A program made the position numbers and the translations under genes. The notes beneath the pieces are model-generated. The model had not been told where the DNA came from. It did no database searches and worked only from the letters and a program-made list of their open reading frames with translations. From the NCBI GenBank assembly GCA_032160945.1, contig JAVHTL010000067.1: a DNA stretch of 16,798 bases. One strand, written 5' to 3'. Shown in pieces: positions 1-8,104 of the stretch. The stretch comes from Fervidibacter sp032160945. Its GTDB lineage: Bacteria; Armatimonadota; Fervidibacteria; Fervidibacterales; Fervidibacteraceae. How positions within the stretch are numbered: position 1 is the stretch's first letter; every line of letters begins with the position of its first letter.

Positions 1-1221
1 TTTGCGCTTCTCTTCCTTGTCCTGCGTTCTATCGTGCGGGTGCTTTTGGTCGTAGCACTCAATCAGCCAAGTTGCTGTTGTGACATCCAAAAACCAAGCG
101 TTGTGCGGATGGCGCTTGAGTTGCTCAGTGACATATTTTCGCGCTACATCAAGTTGCAAAAACGAACAGCGCTTGTGGGAAGTATGCTTCTTGTCCCATG
201 TAACCCAACTGACTTGGCGTTCACCGTCACCTCTTAAAACGCAATCTTCAATCGTGCCAATGTTGTAAGGTTCAGGATGGTTAGGGCAGCAAGTGTAAAG
301 GTCTTCGTAATTGTCATATCGGCTATTCAGGTAGCCCATTGCTTTGATGGTTTCCATTTCCTTTGCAGCCCAAATCCCGTTGATAAGCAATCTGTCAATG
401 CCTGCTGCTTTCGCTTCCCTCGCGAATTGCGGATTGCCGCCCCAAACATTCGGAGCGCCAGCGAGCAATTTGACAGCGGGTTTGCGCTTCGCTTTTTCAG
501 CGAGCGTGACCAAAAGTCCATTGCGCTTCACATAATCGCGGTATCGCTTGCACAAGGCAACATAACCGCCTTCAGCGACGAAAATGTATCGGAGACGACG
601 GGGGTAACCGAAAATCCTCATCGTTGGGTCGTGGTAAGCGAAAGGTGTTAGCAGTTCGCCTTGCTCGGTCTTCACCGCTTCAACAATGCAGTTGCCGTCA
701 TCGGCGCTGCGTCCGTCCCATAAAAGCAGGTAGCCTATTTTGCCATCAGTGACTCCAACCCAAGGCATGTCTAAGGAGCCGTAAGTCGTGAAACTCCAAC
801 CACGAAACTCCTTTCCTGCAACAGGCACGGCGATACCATTTCCGTAAAAGGGCAGAAGCAAATCGCAACCAGCGTTTAACGGAAGCAACGGTGGCATTGC
901 TACGAATGTCCCGACTTTTCGTTGGTGGTCTTCAGTGTCAACTTCAACAACCAATTCATCACCTTCAAGCCACAAACCAACCTGCACTGGAAAAGTTTTC
1001 CCATCCCGTTGCTTCGCATCGGTTTCAAAGGTGATGCGATTTTTGTCCACCTTCAAGTTTCGGAAGGGAGCAATTGGTGGGGCACTGCGCCAAGTGGTTT
1101 TAGCGCGTTTGTCAAGGACGGAGAAAGTGCCTGAAGGGTTAACTGTAACTGTGAGAAGTTTGCTTTCAATTTGCACTGTTTGAACGAACCCTACCACAGC
1201 CATCAAAAACCAACTCGCCAT
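1..1221 (-). CDS. Glycoside hydrolase, GH101/GH129-like (partial, 3' end outside window)
   Basis: An open frame of 407 codons runs from ATG at 1221 to the left edge without a stop, so the C-terminal part is missing. The start is well supported: AAGGAGG lies 9 nt upstream. The first 15 or so residues (MASWFLMAVVGFVQT) are hydrophobic and may be a short signal peptide. Residues about 18-45 (LLTVTVNPSGTFSVLDKR, then TTW) resemble the beta-sandwich start typical of GH31-, GH101- and GH129-related proteins. The region from about 270 looks like a TIM-barrel catalytic domain, with WVTWDKK near 340, FLDVTTATW at 377-385 and ECYDQKHP at 388-395. D379 in FLDV would be the expected nucleophile position by analogy with GH101/GH129 enzymes. 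If that is right, it would cleave alpha-linked sugars outside the cytoplasm. Family assignment is from motif memory only; another TIM-barrel glycosidase family is possible. It lies 118 nt downstream of gyrB and may have its own promoter. Confidence 0.65.
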   Translation of the reverse strand, partial: MASWFLMAVVGFVQTVQIESKLLTVTVNPSGTFSVLDKRAKTTWRSAPPIAPFRNLKVDKNRITFETDAKQRDGKTFPVQVGLWLEGDELVVEVDTEDHQRKVGTFVAMPPLLPLNAGCDLLLPFYGNGIAVPVAGKEFRGWSFTTYGSLDMPWVGVTDGKIGYLLLWDGRSADDGNCIVEAVKTEQGELLTPFAYHDPTMRIFGYPRRLRYIFVAEGGYVALCKRYRDYVKRNGLLVTLAEKAKRKPAVKLLAGAPNVWGGNPQFAREAKAAGIDRLLINGIWAAKEMETIKAMGYLNSRYDNYEDLYTCCPNHPEPYNIGTIEDCVLRGDGERQVSWVTWDKKHTSHKRCSFLQLDVARKYVTEQLKRHPHNAWFLDVTTATWLIECYDQKHPHDRTQDKEEKRK

Positions 1222-1339
1222 TGTCACCCGCCTCCTTCTTACTCTGAGTTTTGGTTGGTCAGAATTTTGTGTCTTGTCTTTTGCGGATGTTACGACAAGT
1301 GCAGCGTCATGGGTCAACCTTATGCCTTTTGCTACTGGC
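1222..1339 (-). other. Spacer between gyrB and the glycoside hydrolase gene
   Basis: This 118-nt spacer holds the AAGGAGG ribosome binding site (1231-1237) of the downstream gene and a 6-bp inverted repeat, CTTGTC and GACAAG, on the minus strand. I see no T-run that would make the inverted repeat an intrinsic terminator for gyrB. A TTGACC with a poor -10 17 nt away is the only promoter-like pattern, and it is weak. Whether the hydrolase is read from gyrB or separately is unresolved. Confidence 0.4.
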
Positions 1340-3343
1340 TCAGATGTCAAGTTCGTTGGCTACTTCTTTTGCGTGCTGTTCAATGAACTGTCGGCGTGGC
1401 TCAACTTGTTCGCCCATCAGGACTGAGAAAAGCCAATCGGCTTTCTTGGCATCTTCCAAAGTCACTTTCAGCAAAATTCTCGTCTTCTGGTCCATCGTTG
1501 TTTCCGCCAATTGGTCAGGGTTCATTTCCCCCAAGCCCTTAAACCGTTGGACGGTTACGCCTCTTCCTCCGAGTTTTTTGACAATTGCGTCCCTCTCTTC
1601 ATCGGTGTATGCGTAGTAGAGGTCGCGTCCTTTGCGAATTGCGTAAAGTGGAGGCTTTGCGATGTAAACATGTCCACCTTCAACTAACGGGCGAAGGTAG
1701 CGAAAGAGGAATGTCAAAAGAAGGGTTCGGATGTGGCTGCCATCAACATCGGCATCGGCGAGCAAAATAATTCGGTCATAGCGTCGCTTGTTGATGTCAA
1801 AATCAGTTGATGCATCGTTGCCCTTGCGGCGGTGCTTTCCATCCTCAACCCAAATGCCTGTTCCCAAGGCGGTGATGATGGCGCGAATTTCCTCATTGCT
1901 GAGGACTTTATCAAGCCTGTGCTTTTCAACATTGAGGACTTTGCCACGCAGTGGCAAAATTGCTTGCGTTCTTCTATCCCGCCCTTGCTTTGCGGTTCCG
2001 CCAGCGCTTTCACCTTCAACCAAAAACAACTCACACAAAGTTGGGTCTTTTTCGGTGCAGTCGGCGAGTTTGCCGGGTAAGCGAGCGTCGTCAAGAGCAG
2101 TTTTCCTTCGCACAAGTTCAGCCGCTCGCTTTGCTGCCTCCCTTGCTTGTGCAGCCCTAATTGCCTTCTGAGCGATACGGCGAGCAATTGGTCCGCTCTT
2201 GTCAAAGTAGGCGCTCAATTCTTCGTGAACGATGCTAAAAACGATGCCTTCAACTTCGCTGTTGCCCAATTTATGCTTTGTTTGCCCTTCAAATTGTGGT
2301 CTCATCAACTTGACGGAAACTACTGCTGTCAAACCTTCTCGGACATCTTCACCTGTCAGGTTTGCATCCTTTTCTTTCAACAACCCCGCTTTGCGGGCAT
2401 AGTTGTTGATGACGCGTGTGAGTGCGTTCTTGAAGCCACTTTCATGCGTCCCACCATCAACAGTTCGGACATCGTTGACGAAACTGATGATTTGTTCCTG
2501 ATAGCCTTCGTGATATTGCAGGGCTACCTCAACGGTTATCTCGTCAAGGAGTTTGCCATCTTGCTCAATTTTCCTGATGCCACTGATATAAACTGGTCGG
2601 TGCAAAACTTCTCGGTTTCGGTTCAAATGCTGAATATAGGCAGCCAAGCCACCTTTTTCGTGGAACTCAACTTCCTCGTTAGTTCTTTCGTCCTTGAAGA
2701 TGAACCTAACTTGAGGGTTGAGGAATGCAAGTTCTTGGAGTCGCTGCTTTATTTTGTTTGCGTCCCATTCAGTCGTCTCAAAAATTTCTGGGTCAGGTTT
2801 GAAACGAACAGTTGTTCCAGTTCTCGTCACCCTCCCAGTTGACTTGAGTTTCGTAACTGGTTCACCTCGCTCATATCGTTGATGCCAAACTTTGCCATCA
2901 CGCTTGACCCAAACTTCAAGCCACTGGGAGAGTGCATTCACAACGCTGACGCCGACACCATGCAATCCACCTGAGACTCTGTAAGCGCCGGTATTGAACT
3001 TACCGCCAGCATGAAGCGTTGTCATCACAACTTCAACCGCTGGCTTACCCTCTTCTGGATGAATGTCAACGGGAATACCTCGCCCATCATCGGCTACTGA
3101 AGCAGACCCGTCGCTGTGGATTGTCACCTCAATGCGATGGCAATAACCAGCCAGTGCCTCATCAACGCTATTGTCAATGACTTCTTCAAGCAAATGGTGT
3201 AAACCTCTGGTGCTTGTGTCGCCGATATACATTGCAGGTCGCTTTCGGACACCTTCCAAACCTTTGAGCACGGCAATATGCTCTGCCTGATATTCGGAAG
3301 CGGCAGTCGTTTCAGCGGTGACAGTTGTTTCTTCCTTGACCAT
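1340..3343 (-). CDS. gyrB: DNA gyrase subunit B (type IIA topoisomerase ATPase subunit)
   Basis: The 667-residue product is the ATPase subunit of DNA gyrase, which pairs with GyrA to introduce negative supercoils using ATP. The GHKL ATPase domain shows E54 (general base), N58, DDGRGIP at 85-91 and the glycine-rich GGLHGVG at 125-131. The transducer region follows, then the Toprim domain with EGESAGG at 443-449, PLRGK at 464-468 and DADVDGSH at 530-537 for metal binding. The C-terminus (QFIEQHAKEVANELDI) is typical of GyrB, and the length lacks the large insertion of enterobacterial GyrB. ParE is the alternative; the sequence reads more like GyrB, but gyrase and topo IV subunits are close. The ATG start is fixed by AAGGAGGG at 3350-3357, 6 nt upstream. 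It follows the rpoC terminator, so it should have its own transcription start, although I see no convincing promoter in the roughly 55 nt available. Confidence 0.96.
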   Translation of the reverse strand: MVKEETTVTAETTAASEYQAEHIAVLKGLEGVRKRPAMYIGDTSTRGLHHLLEEVIDNSVDEALAGYCHRIEVTIHSDGSASVADDGRGIPVDIHPEEGKPAVEVVMTTLHAGGKFNTGAYRVSGGLHGVGVSVVNALSQWLEVWVKRDGKVWHQRYERGEPVTKLKSTGRVTRTGTTVRFKPDPEIFETTEWDANKIKQRLQELAFLNPQVRFIFKDERTNEEVEFHEKGGLAAYIQHLNRNREVLHRPVYISGIRKIEQDGKLLDEITVEVALQYHEGYQEQIISFVNDVRTVDGGTHESGFKNALTRVINNYARKAGLLKEKDANLTGEDVREGLTAVVSVKLMRPQFEGQTKHKLGNSEVEGIVFSIVHEELSAYFDKSGPIARRIAQKAIRAAQAREAAKRAAELVRRKTALDDARLPGKLADCTEKDPTLCELFLVEGESAGGTAKQGRDRRTQAILPLRGKVLNVEKHRLDKVLSNEEIRAIITALGTGIWVEDGKHRRKGNDASTDFDINKRRYDRIILLADADVDGSHIRTLLLTFLFRYLRPLVEGGHVYIAKPPLYAIRKGRDLYYAYTDEERDAIVKKLGGRGVTVQRFKGLGEMNPDQLAETTMDQKTRILLKVTLEDAKKADWLFSVLMGEQVEPRRQFIEQHAKEVANELDI

Positions 3344-3396
3344 TCTTTTCCCTCCTTCATTGAAGCCTCATTGGCGAGCGAGAAAGGGCAAAGTTC

Positions 3397-3430
3397 AAAC
3401 AAAAAGGGCATGGCGATGCCATGCCCCTTC
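3397..3430 (-). terminator. Rho-independent terminator of the rpoBC operon
   Basis: On the minus strand a perfect 9-bp stem, GGGCATGGC / GCCATGCCC, with a 3-nt ATC loop is extended outward by G-T and A-T pairs and runs directly into TTTTTGTTT. This is a textbook intrinsic terminator. It lies about 85 nt after the rpoC stop and about 55 nt before the gyrB start, so it separates the two transcription units. On the plus strand the hairpin is followed by CCTTCTCG, so it is not bidirectional. Confidence 0.93.
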
Positions 3431-3514
3431 TCGTCCCGCAACTAAATCATGTCACAGATTGAATTGTGCGTTGAGAGTTGAATGCCACAAGTTAGGTTTA
3501 AGTTGGTCTTGATT

Positions 3515-6500
3515 TTAACTCCTTCTCCTCGTTGCCTTGGAGCGGGTAGTTCTTGCTCTTCTCCTTGGCTTCTTCTCAGTTTCGCTGATAGGTGGAACTT
3601 CTTCCTCAACACCTTCTGGTGGCAGGACTTCAACGCTTTCTGGTCTCAAAAATCCTGTTCCTGCGGGAATCAACCGACCGATGATGACATTCTCCTTCAG
3701 CCCAATCAAGTAATCAGCCTTTCCTCTGATGGCAGCATCCGTTAGCGCTTGAGTTGTCCTTTGGAAGGAAGCAGCGCTCAGCCAACTGTCGGTGTTTTCT
3801 GCAGCCCTCATAATCCCCATCAAAACCCACTCGGCAGTTGCAGGTCGCCCACCTTGTGCCATCACTCTCCTGTTCTCATACTCAAAGACAGCCCTATCAA
3901 CAAGTTGTCCCGGCAAAAATTCGGTGTCACCAGGGTCATCTATTTTCCGCTTGCGCAACATTTGCCTGATGATTATTTCAATGTGCTTATCGTGGATGTC
4001 AAGGCCGTGAGAGCGATAAACTGCTTGAATTTCTCTCAACAAGTAGTCCTGAACTGCCCTCACTCCTCGGATGGCGAGGAGCGTGTATGGGTTGACCGCT
4101 CCCTCAGTTAGTGGCTCACCTGCCTTGACTTTGCTACCCACTTTGACGGTGAAATCGGCGTTGAAGGGAACTACATAGCCTTTCCGAAGGATTATTTCCT
4201 TGACACCAGCAGCCTTCAACTGCTCAATGACTACCTCCGTTAACTGTGTCTCCTTAGGGACAATCACTTGGTTTCCTATCTTCACATCCTTCGCTATCAC
4301 TTCGCCCAAGTTCCTTTCCCAATCGGAGTCGGGAACAAAGGAGTCAACATAAACTCGCCATATACCTCTCTTGGAAATTTCCACTACTGTCCCGTCATAC
4401 TCTGCTACTATGGATTGTCCCAAAGGCTTTCTGGCATCAAACAACTCCTCAACCCTCAGCAACCCCTTACGCCTTGGGACATGCAATCTTGTCCACCACT
4501 TCATCCTTTGCTCCTTTTGCTCCTCTTCCATGCCTCTTGATGCTTTTTTGATTTCGTCCATCATGTCCTTGAGGGACATCTCTTGCCCTTGTGACCTTGA
4601 ATGTCGGATTATCTCTCTCAATGCTCTTTCTCTGTGTCCCTTGAACTGCCGTATTTCAACCAAACTCTGACCTATAACTGTGTGGAAAGTCCTAAGGGTA
4701 AATTGCGTTCCTGGCTCTCCAATGGATTGGGCAGCGATGATGCCTACTGCTTCTCCTATTTCAACAAGCCTCCCCGTTGATAAATCCATCCCATAGCACA
4801 TAGCACAAATACCATGAGGCAACTCGCATGTAAGGGGTGACCTGACCTTTACTTTCGTGACACCTGCAGCCTCTATCTCCTTTGCCTTTTCACGGGTGAT
4901 CATCTCACCTGCTTTGACGATGACCTTCTTTGTTTTCGGGTGGAGGACATCTTCTGCTGCGATCCTGCCGAAGATACGCTCAGAAAGTGACATGAGGGTG
5001 ACAACTTGCTCCCTATTTTCGTCAAGGCGTTGCAGTTCCCAAATAGGCGTGATTTCAATGCCTTCCGTCGTCCCACAATCTTTGGCTTTGATGACTACAT
5101 CCTGAGCAACATCCACCAGCCTTCTGGTCAAGTATCCTGCATCCGATGTTCGCAGCGCTGTGTCAGCGAGGGTTCTGCGTGCGGAGAAAGTGCAAACGAA
5201 GTATTCAAGCAATGTCAACCCATCACGCAAGTTGTTCTTAACGGGCAAATCGCTGATGATTGTTCCAACTGCTGTGGTCATAAGTCCACGCAATCCAGCC
5301 AACTGAACTATTTGCTCCTTACGACCCCGAGCACCGCTTTCAGCCATCATGTAAATGGGGTTGTGCTCTCCTATGTTACTCATCACTTGCTCTGTCACAC
5401 GGTCAACAACATCCATCCATGTCCGATAAATCTGCTCTTCCCGCTCAAAGAGGTTCAAGAGCCCATTCTCATAGGCTTCCTCTATCTTTTCAACCTTCTC
5501 CTCGGCTTCCTTGATCAACTTATCCCTTTCCGTTTTAACCCTTGAGTCGGAAACCGATATTGTGATACCAGAAACTGTTGCAAGATGAAAGCCCAACTCC
5601 TTCACTTCGTCAAGAAACTGGACGAGCCGAACATTGCCATAGTGTTCGTAAAGTCGGATGACTATATCACGCAATTTGCTTTTGGTCACTGGTTCATTGA
5701 CAAAGGGGAAGTCGGGAGGCAGCAAACTATTGAACAAAATCCGCCCCGGCGTGGTCAATAGCCACTCGCCTTCTCTTCCCTTGCCTTGTGTTCCCAACTC
5801 TTTCACCAAAATGTCATCTTGCCAATGAATTTGCCGGAGGTTGATGAATCTCAAAACTGTTTCACGGTTGCCAAAAACCTTACCTTGAGGTGCCAAATAT
5901 CTGAGCAAGTGGCGCCATACAGGTGCAACTTCAACTTTTTTCTCGCTATGAACCCTTTGCTGACTGTCCCATTTTAAGGCAACATCATCTGTCATTTTCA
6001 CCCAACCCTTGCGGGCGTAAATGAGTAACTCAACGGGTGATTCAAAAGTTTTCTTGCCCTCCTCGTAACTCACTTTTTCTGCTTCGGGCAGTGGTTTCCA
6101 GAGGGTTAAGTAATAGCAACCCAAAGCAATGTCGTAGCCAGGAGCCATCAAAGGCTGACCGTTGGCAGGGGAGAAAATGTTGTTTGATGACATCATCAAG
6201 AGCCGAGCTTCTGTTTGGGCAGTCACAGAAAGAGGAACATGGACAGCCATTTGGTCACCGTCAAAGTCAGCATTGTAGGGCGGGCAAACCAAAGGGTGGA
6301 TTTGAATTGCTTTTCCATCTACCAAAAGAGGCTCAAAGGCTTGAATTCCCAGCCTGTGCAATGTAGGTGCGCGGTTCAAGAGGACAACATGTTCCTTCAC
6401 CACATTCTCCAATGCCTCGTGAACGAGAGGGTTTTCCTCGTCCTCAAGCAATCGCCGTGCACCTCTGAGTGTGTAAACACCTGTCTGCTCAGAGTGTCGT

Positions 6501-7930
6501 TCAAGCCAGTGCATTAAAAAAGGTCGGAACAATTCTTTCGCCATTACCCTCGGCAACCCACATTGGTAAAGTTTCAAGTGCGGACCGACAACAATGACAG
6601 ACCTTCCTGAATAGTCAACTCTTTTGCCAAGCAAATTCCTCCTGAACCGTCCTTCCTTACCGCGAAGCATGTCAGAGAGGGACTTCAAAGGACGACCATT
6701 TGACCCCAAAACAGGTTGAGCCTTTCGGCTATTGTCAAGCAAAGCATCAACCGATTCCTGCAACAGTCTTTTCTCGTGATTGATGATGCTCTCAGGTGCA
6801 CGAATTTCCCTCATCTTCTTCAGCCTATTGTTGCGGTTGATGACACGCCTGTAAAGGTCATTAAGGTCGCTGGTGGCAAACCTTCCGCCTTCCAATTGAA
6901 CCATTGGTCTCAGTTCAGGTGGCAGAACAGGCAAAACTTCCAAAACCATCCACTCAGGTCGGTTGCGTGATTTTCTGAAAGCCTCAACTATCTCCAGCCG
7001 TTTGACGGCTCGTGCCCTTTTTGAACCTGTTGTCTCCTGAATTGTCCGCCTCAATTCGCGAGACATTCGCTCAAGGTCTAATTCTTCAAGCAACTCCTTT
7101 ATCGCTTCTGCGCCAGTGCCGACTTTGAACAAATGGTCATAAGAGCGACCGAGTTTACGCTGCGCCGTTTCCATCAAGCGACGAAGTGACTGAAGTTCCT
7201 CAGGAGTAAGGGCTTGCTTGGGTTGCAATGATTGGAGCAAATCCAATGCCTTTTCAAGTTCTTGCTTTTGTTCTTCGGCGTATTGGGAAAGGCTTTGAAT
7301 TTCTTTCTCAAGTTGGCGAATTATATCCTCGGCTTCATCAACTGGGATGAGATTTTGAGACGCCCTTTCCCTCAGTGTTTCTTGCTCCTTCCTGAGCCTA
7401 TTGACATCGCGAATCACGCCATTTTCAATCTCACTTTTCTCCAATTCAACAGCGTTCTGAAGGTTTGTCCTCTCCTGCCTGATTGCCCTTTGGTCAACCT
7501 GAGTGACGATATAGGTCGTTAGGTAAATGACCCGTTCAACCAGTTTAGGGGATAGATCAAGAAGCGTTGCGATGACAGAAGGTGTGTTGCGGAAGAACCA
7601 GATATGAGCCACAGGTGAAGCCAATTCAATATGCCCCATTCTCCTTCGTCGCACTTTTGAAGTTGTGACTTCAACACCACATCGGTCACAAACGATGCCA
7701 GCAAACTTGCGCTTTTTGTAACGACCGCAAGCGCACTCGTAATCTTTGGTGGGACCAAAAATTCGCTCATCAAAAAGCCCTTCTTTTTCTGGGCGAAAGT
7801 TACGGTAGTTAATGGTTTCTGGTCGCTTGACTTCACCGTGAGACCAAGAGCGGATGTCTTGAGGTGATGCCAAACCAATTCTGACGACATCAAAGTAATG
7901 GACAGTTTGCTTTTGCTGCTTTGTTTGCAA
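3515..7930 (-). CDS. rpoC: DNA-directed RNA polymerase subunit beta'
   Basis: The 1471-residue beta' subunit forms the clamp and half of the active site of RNA polymerase. The N-terminal zinc site is C66, C68, C81 and C84. The catalytic NADFDGDQM is at 553-561, with the Mg-binding Asp residues D555, D557 and D559. The second zinc site is C952 with C1035, C1042 and C1045. The trigger loop (TLRTFH, 1078-1083, H1083 catalytic) is unusual: the conserved Gly-Gly after the His is Val-Ile, and about 60 extra charged residues precede RVEELFDARKP. Residues about 146-262 are a long, Glu/Lys/Gln-rich coiled coil in the clamp, longer than in Bacillus-type enzymes. The last 20 residues form a basic tail rich in Arg. 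The start is TTG at 7930, with GGAGGTGA 7 nt upstream and no other Met nearby. It follows rpoB after 174 nt and ends before an intrinsic terminator. Confidence 0.98.
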   Translation of the reverse strand: MQTKQQKQTVHYFDVVRIGLASPQDIRSWSHGEVKRPETINYRNFRPEKEGLFDERIFGPTKDYECACGRYKKRKFAGIVCDRCGVEVTTSKVRRRRMGHIELASPVAHIWFFRNTPSVIATLLDLSPKLVERVIYLTTYIVTQVDQRAIRQERTNLQNAVELEKSEIENGVIRDVNRLRKEQETLRERASQNLIPVDEAEDIIRQLEKEIQSLSQYAEEQKQELEKALDLLQSLQPKQALTPEELQSLRRLMETAQRKLGRSYDHLFKVGTGAEAIKELLEELDLERMSRELRRTIQETTGSKRARAVKRLEIVEAFRKSRNRPEWMVLEVLPVLPPELRPMVQLEGGRFATSDLNDLYRRVINRNNRLKKMREIRAPESIINHEKRLLQESVDALLDNSRKAQPVLGSNGRPLKSLSDMLRGKEGRFRRNLLGKRVDYSGRSVIVVGPHLKLYQCGLPRVMAKELFRPFLMHWLERHSEQTGVYTLRGARRLLEDEENPLVHEALENVVKEHVVLLNRAPTLHRLGIQAFEPLLVDGKAIQIHPLVCPPYNADFDGDQMAVHVPLSVTAQTEARLLMMSSNNIFSPANGQPLMAPGYDIALGCYYLTLWKPLPEAEKVSYEEGKKTFESPVELLIYARKGWVKMTDDVALKWDSQQRVHSEKKVEVAPVWRHLLRYLAPQGKVFGNRETVLRFINLRQIHWQDDILVKELGTQGKGREGEWLLTTPGRILFNSLLPPDFPFVNEPVTKSKLRDIVIRLYEHYGNVRLVQFLDEVKELGFHLATVSGITISVSDSRVKTERDKLIKEAEEKVEKIEEAYENGLLNLFEREEQIYRTWMDVVDRVTEQVMSNIGEHNPIYMMAESGARGRKEQIVQLAGLRGLMTTAVGTIISDLPVKNNLRDGLTLLEYFVCTFSARRTLADTALRTSDAGYLTRRLVDVAQDVVIKAKDCGTTEGIEITPIWELQRLDENREQVVTLMSLSERIFGRIAAEDVLHPKTKKVIVKAGEMITREKAKEIEAAGVTKVKVRSPLTCELPHGICAMCYGMDLSTGRLVEIGEAVGIIAAQSIGEPGTQFTLRTFHTVIGQSLVEIRQFKGHRERALREIIRHSRSQGQEMSLKDMMDEIKKASRGMEEEQKEQRMKWWTRLHVPRRKGLLRVEELFDARKPLGQSIVAEYDGTVVEISKRGIWRVYVDSFVPDSDWERNLGEVIAKDVKIGNQVIVPKETQLTEVVIEQLKAAGVKEIILRKGYVVPFNADFTVKVGSKVKAGEPLTEGAVNPYTLLAIRGVRAVQDYLLREIQAVYRSHGLDIHDKHIEIIIRQMLRKRKIDDPGDTEFLPGQLVDRAVFEYENRRVMAQGGRPATAEWVLMGIMRAAENTDSWLSAASFQRTTQALTDAAIRGKADYLIGLKENVIIGRLIPAGTGFLRPESVEVLPPEGVEEEVPPISETEKKPRRRARTTRSKATRRRS

Positions 7931-7936
7931 GTTTGG

Positions 7937-7944
7937 TCACCTCC
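7937..7944 (-). promoter_or_regulatory. Ribosome binding site fixing the TTG start of rpoC
   Basis: GGAGGTGA, a near-perfect anti-16S match, lies 7 nt upstream of the TTG at 7930. No ATG or GTG in the rpoC frame is better placed, so the TTG is the most likely initiation codon. Confidence 0.8.
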
Positions 7945-8104
7945 AAAAGAATTTGAACGACGAGCGAAAATTCAAAGGAAAGAACACCAACTTCACAAGA
8001 CAGAACACCTGCCCTGTCCAATTTCGCCACAATATCAATCTTTGCATTTGACTTGCGAACTCTAAAATCGTCAGAAACTAAGCCTTGCTTTGAGAAAAAG
8101 TCCA
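7945..8104 (-). other. Long rpoB-rpoC spacer with repeat-like remnant
   Basis: rpoB and rpoC are 174 nt apart, wide for this operon. A 72-codon frame starts at ATG 8108, overlaps the rpoB stop and runs 41 nt into rpoC, but it has no recognisable domain and I do not call it a gene. On the minus strand, around 8000-8020, AGGGCAGGTGTTCTGTCT differs at one base from the arm of the hairpin repeat at 16713-16784, and GACAG/CTGTC could form a small stem there. This may be a degraded copy of the same repeat, but the match is short enough that chance is not excluded. Confidence 0.35.

Noticed and set aside
34..1616. Several plus-strand frames of 62-124 codons in the left region
   Set aside because: All lie opposite the continuous 407-codon minus-strand hydrolase frame or the gyrB 3' end and have no supporting features.
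2147..2842. 231-codon plus-strand frame opposite gyrB
   Set aside because: It is antisense to well-conserved GyrB sequence, has no recognisable domain and no good ribosome binding site; an effect of codon bias on the other strand.
3124..3441. 105-codon minus-strand frame spanning the rpoC terminator and gyrB start
   Set aside because: It overlaps the GyrB N-terminus in another frame and contains the terminator hairpin; no domain.
5006..5545. 179-codon plus-strand frame opposite rpoC
   Set aside because: It lies fully within conserved RpoC coding sequence and shows no family resemblance.
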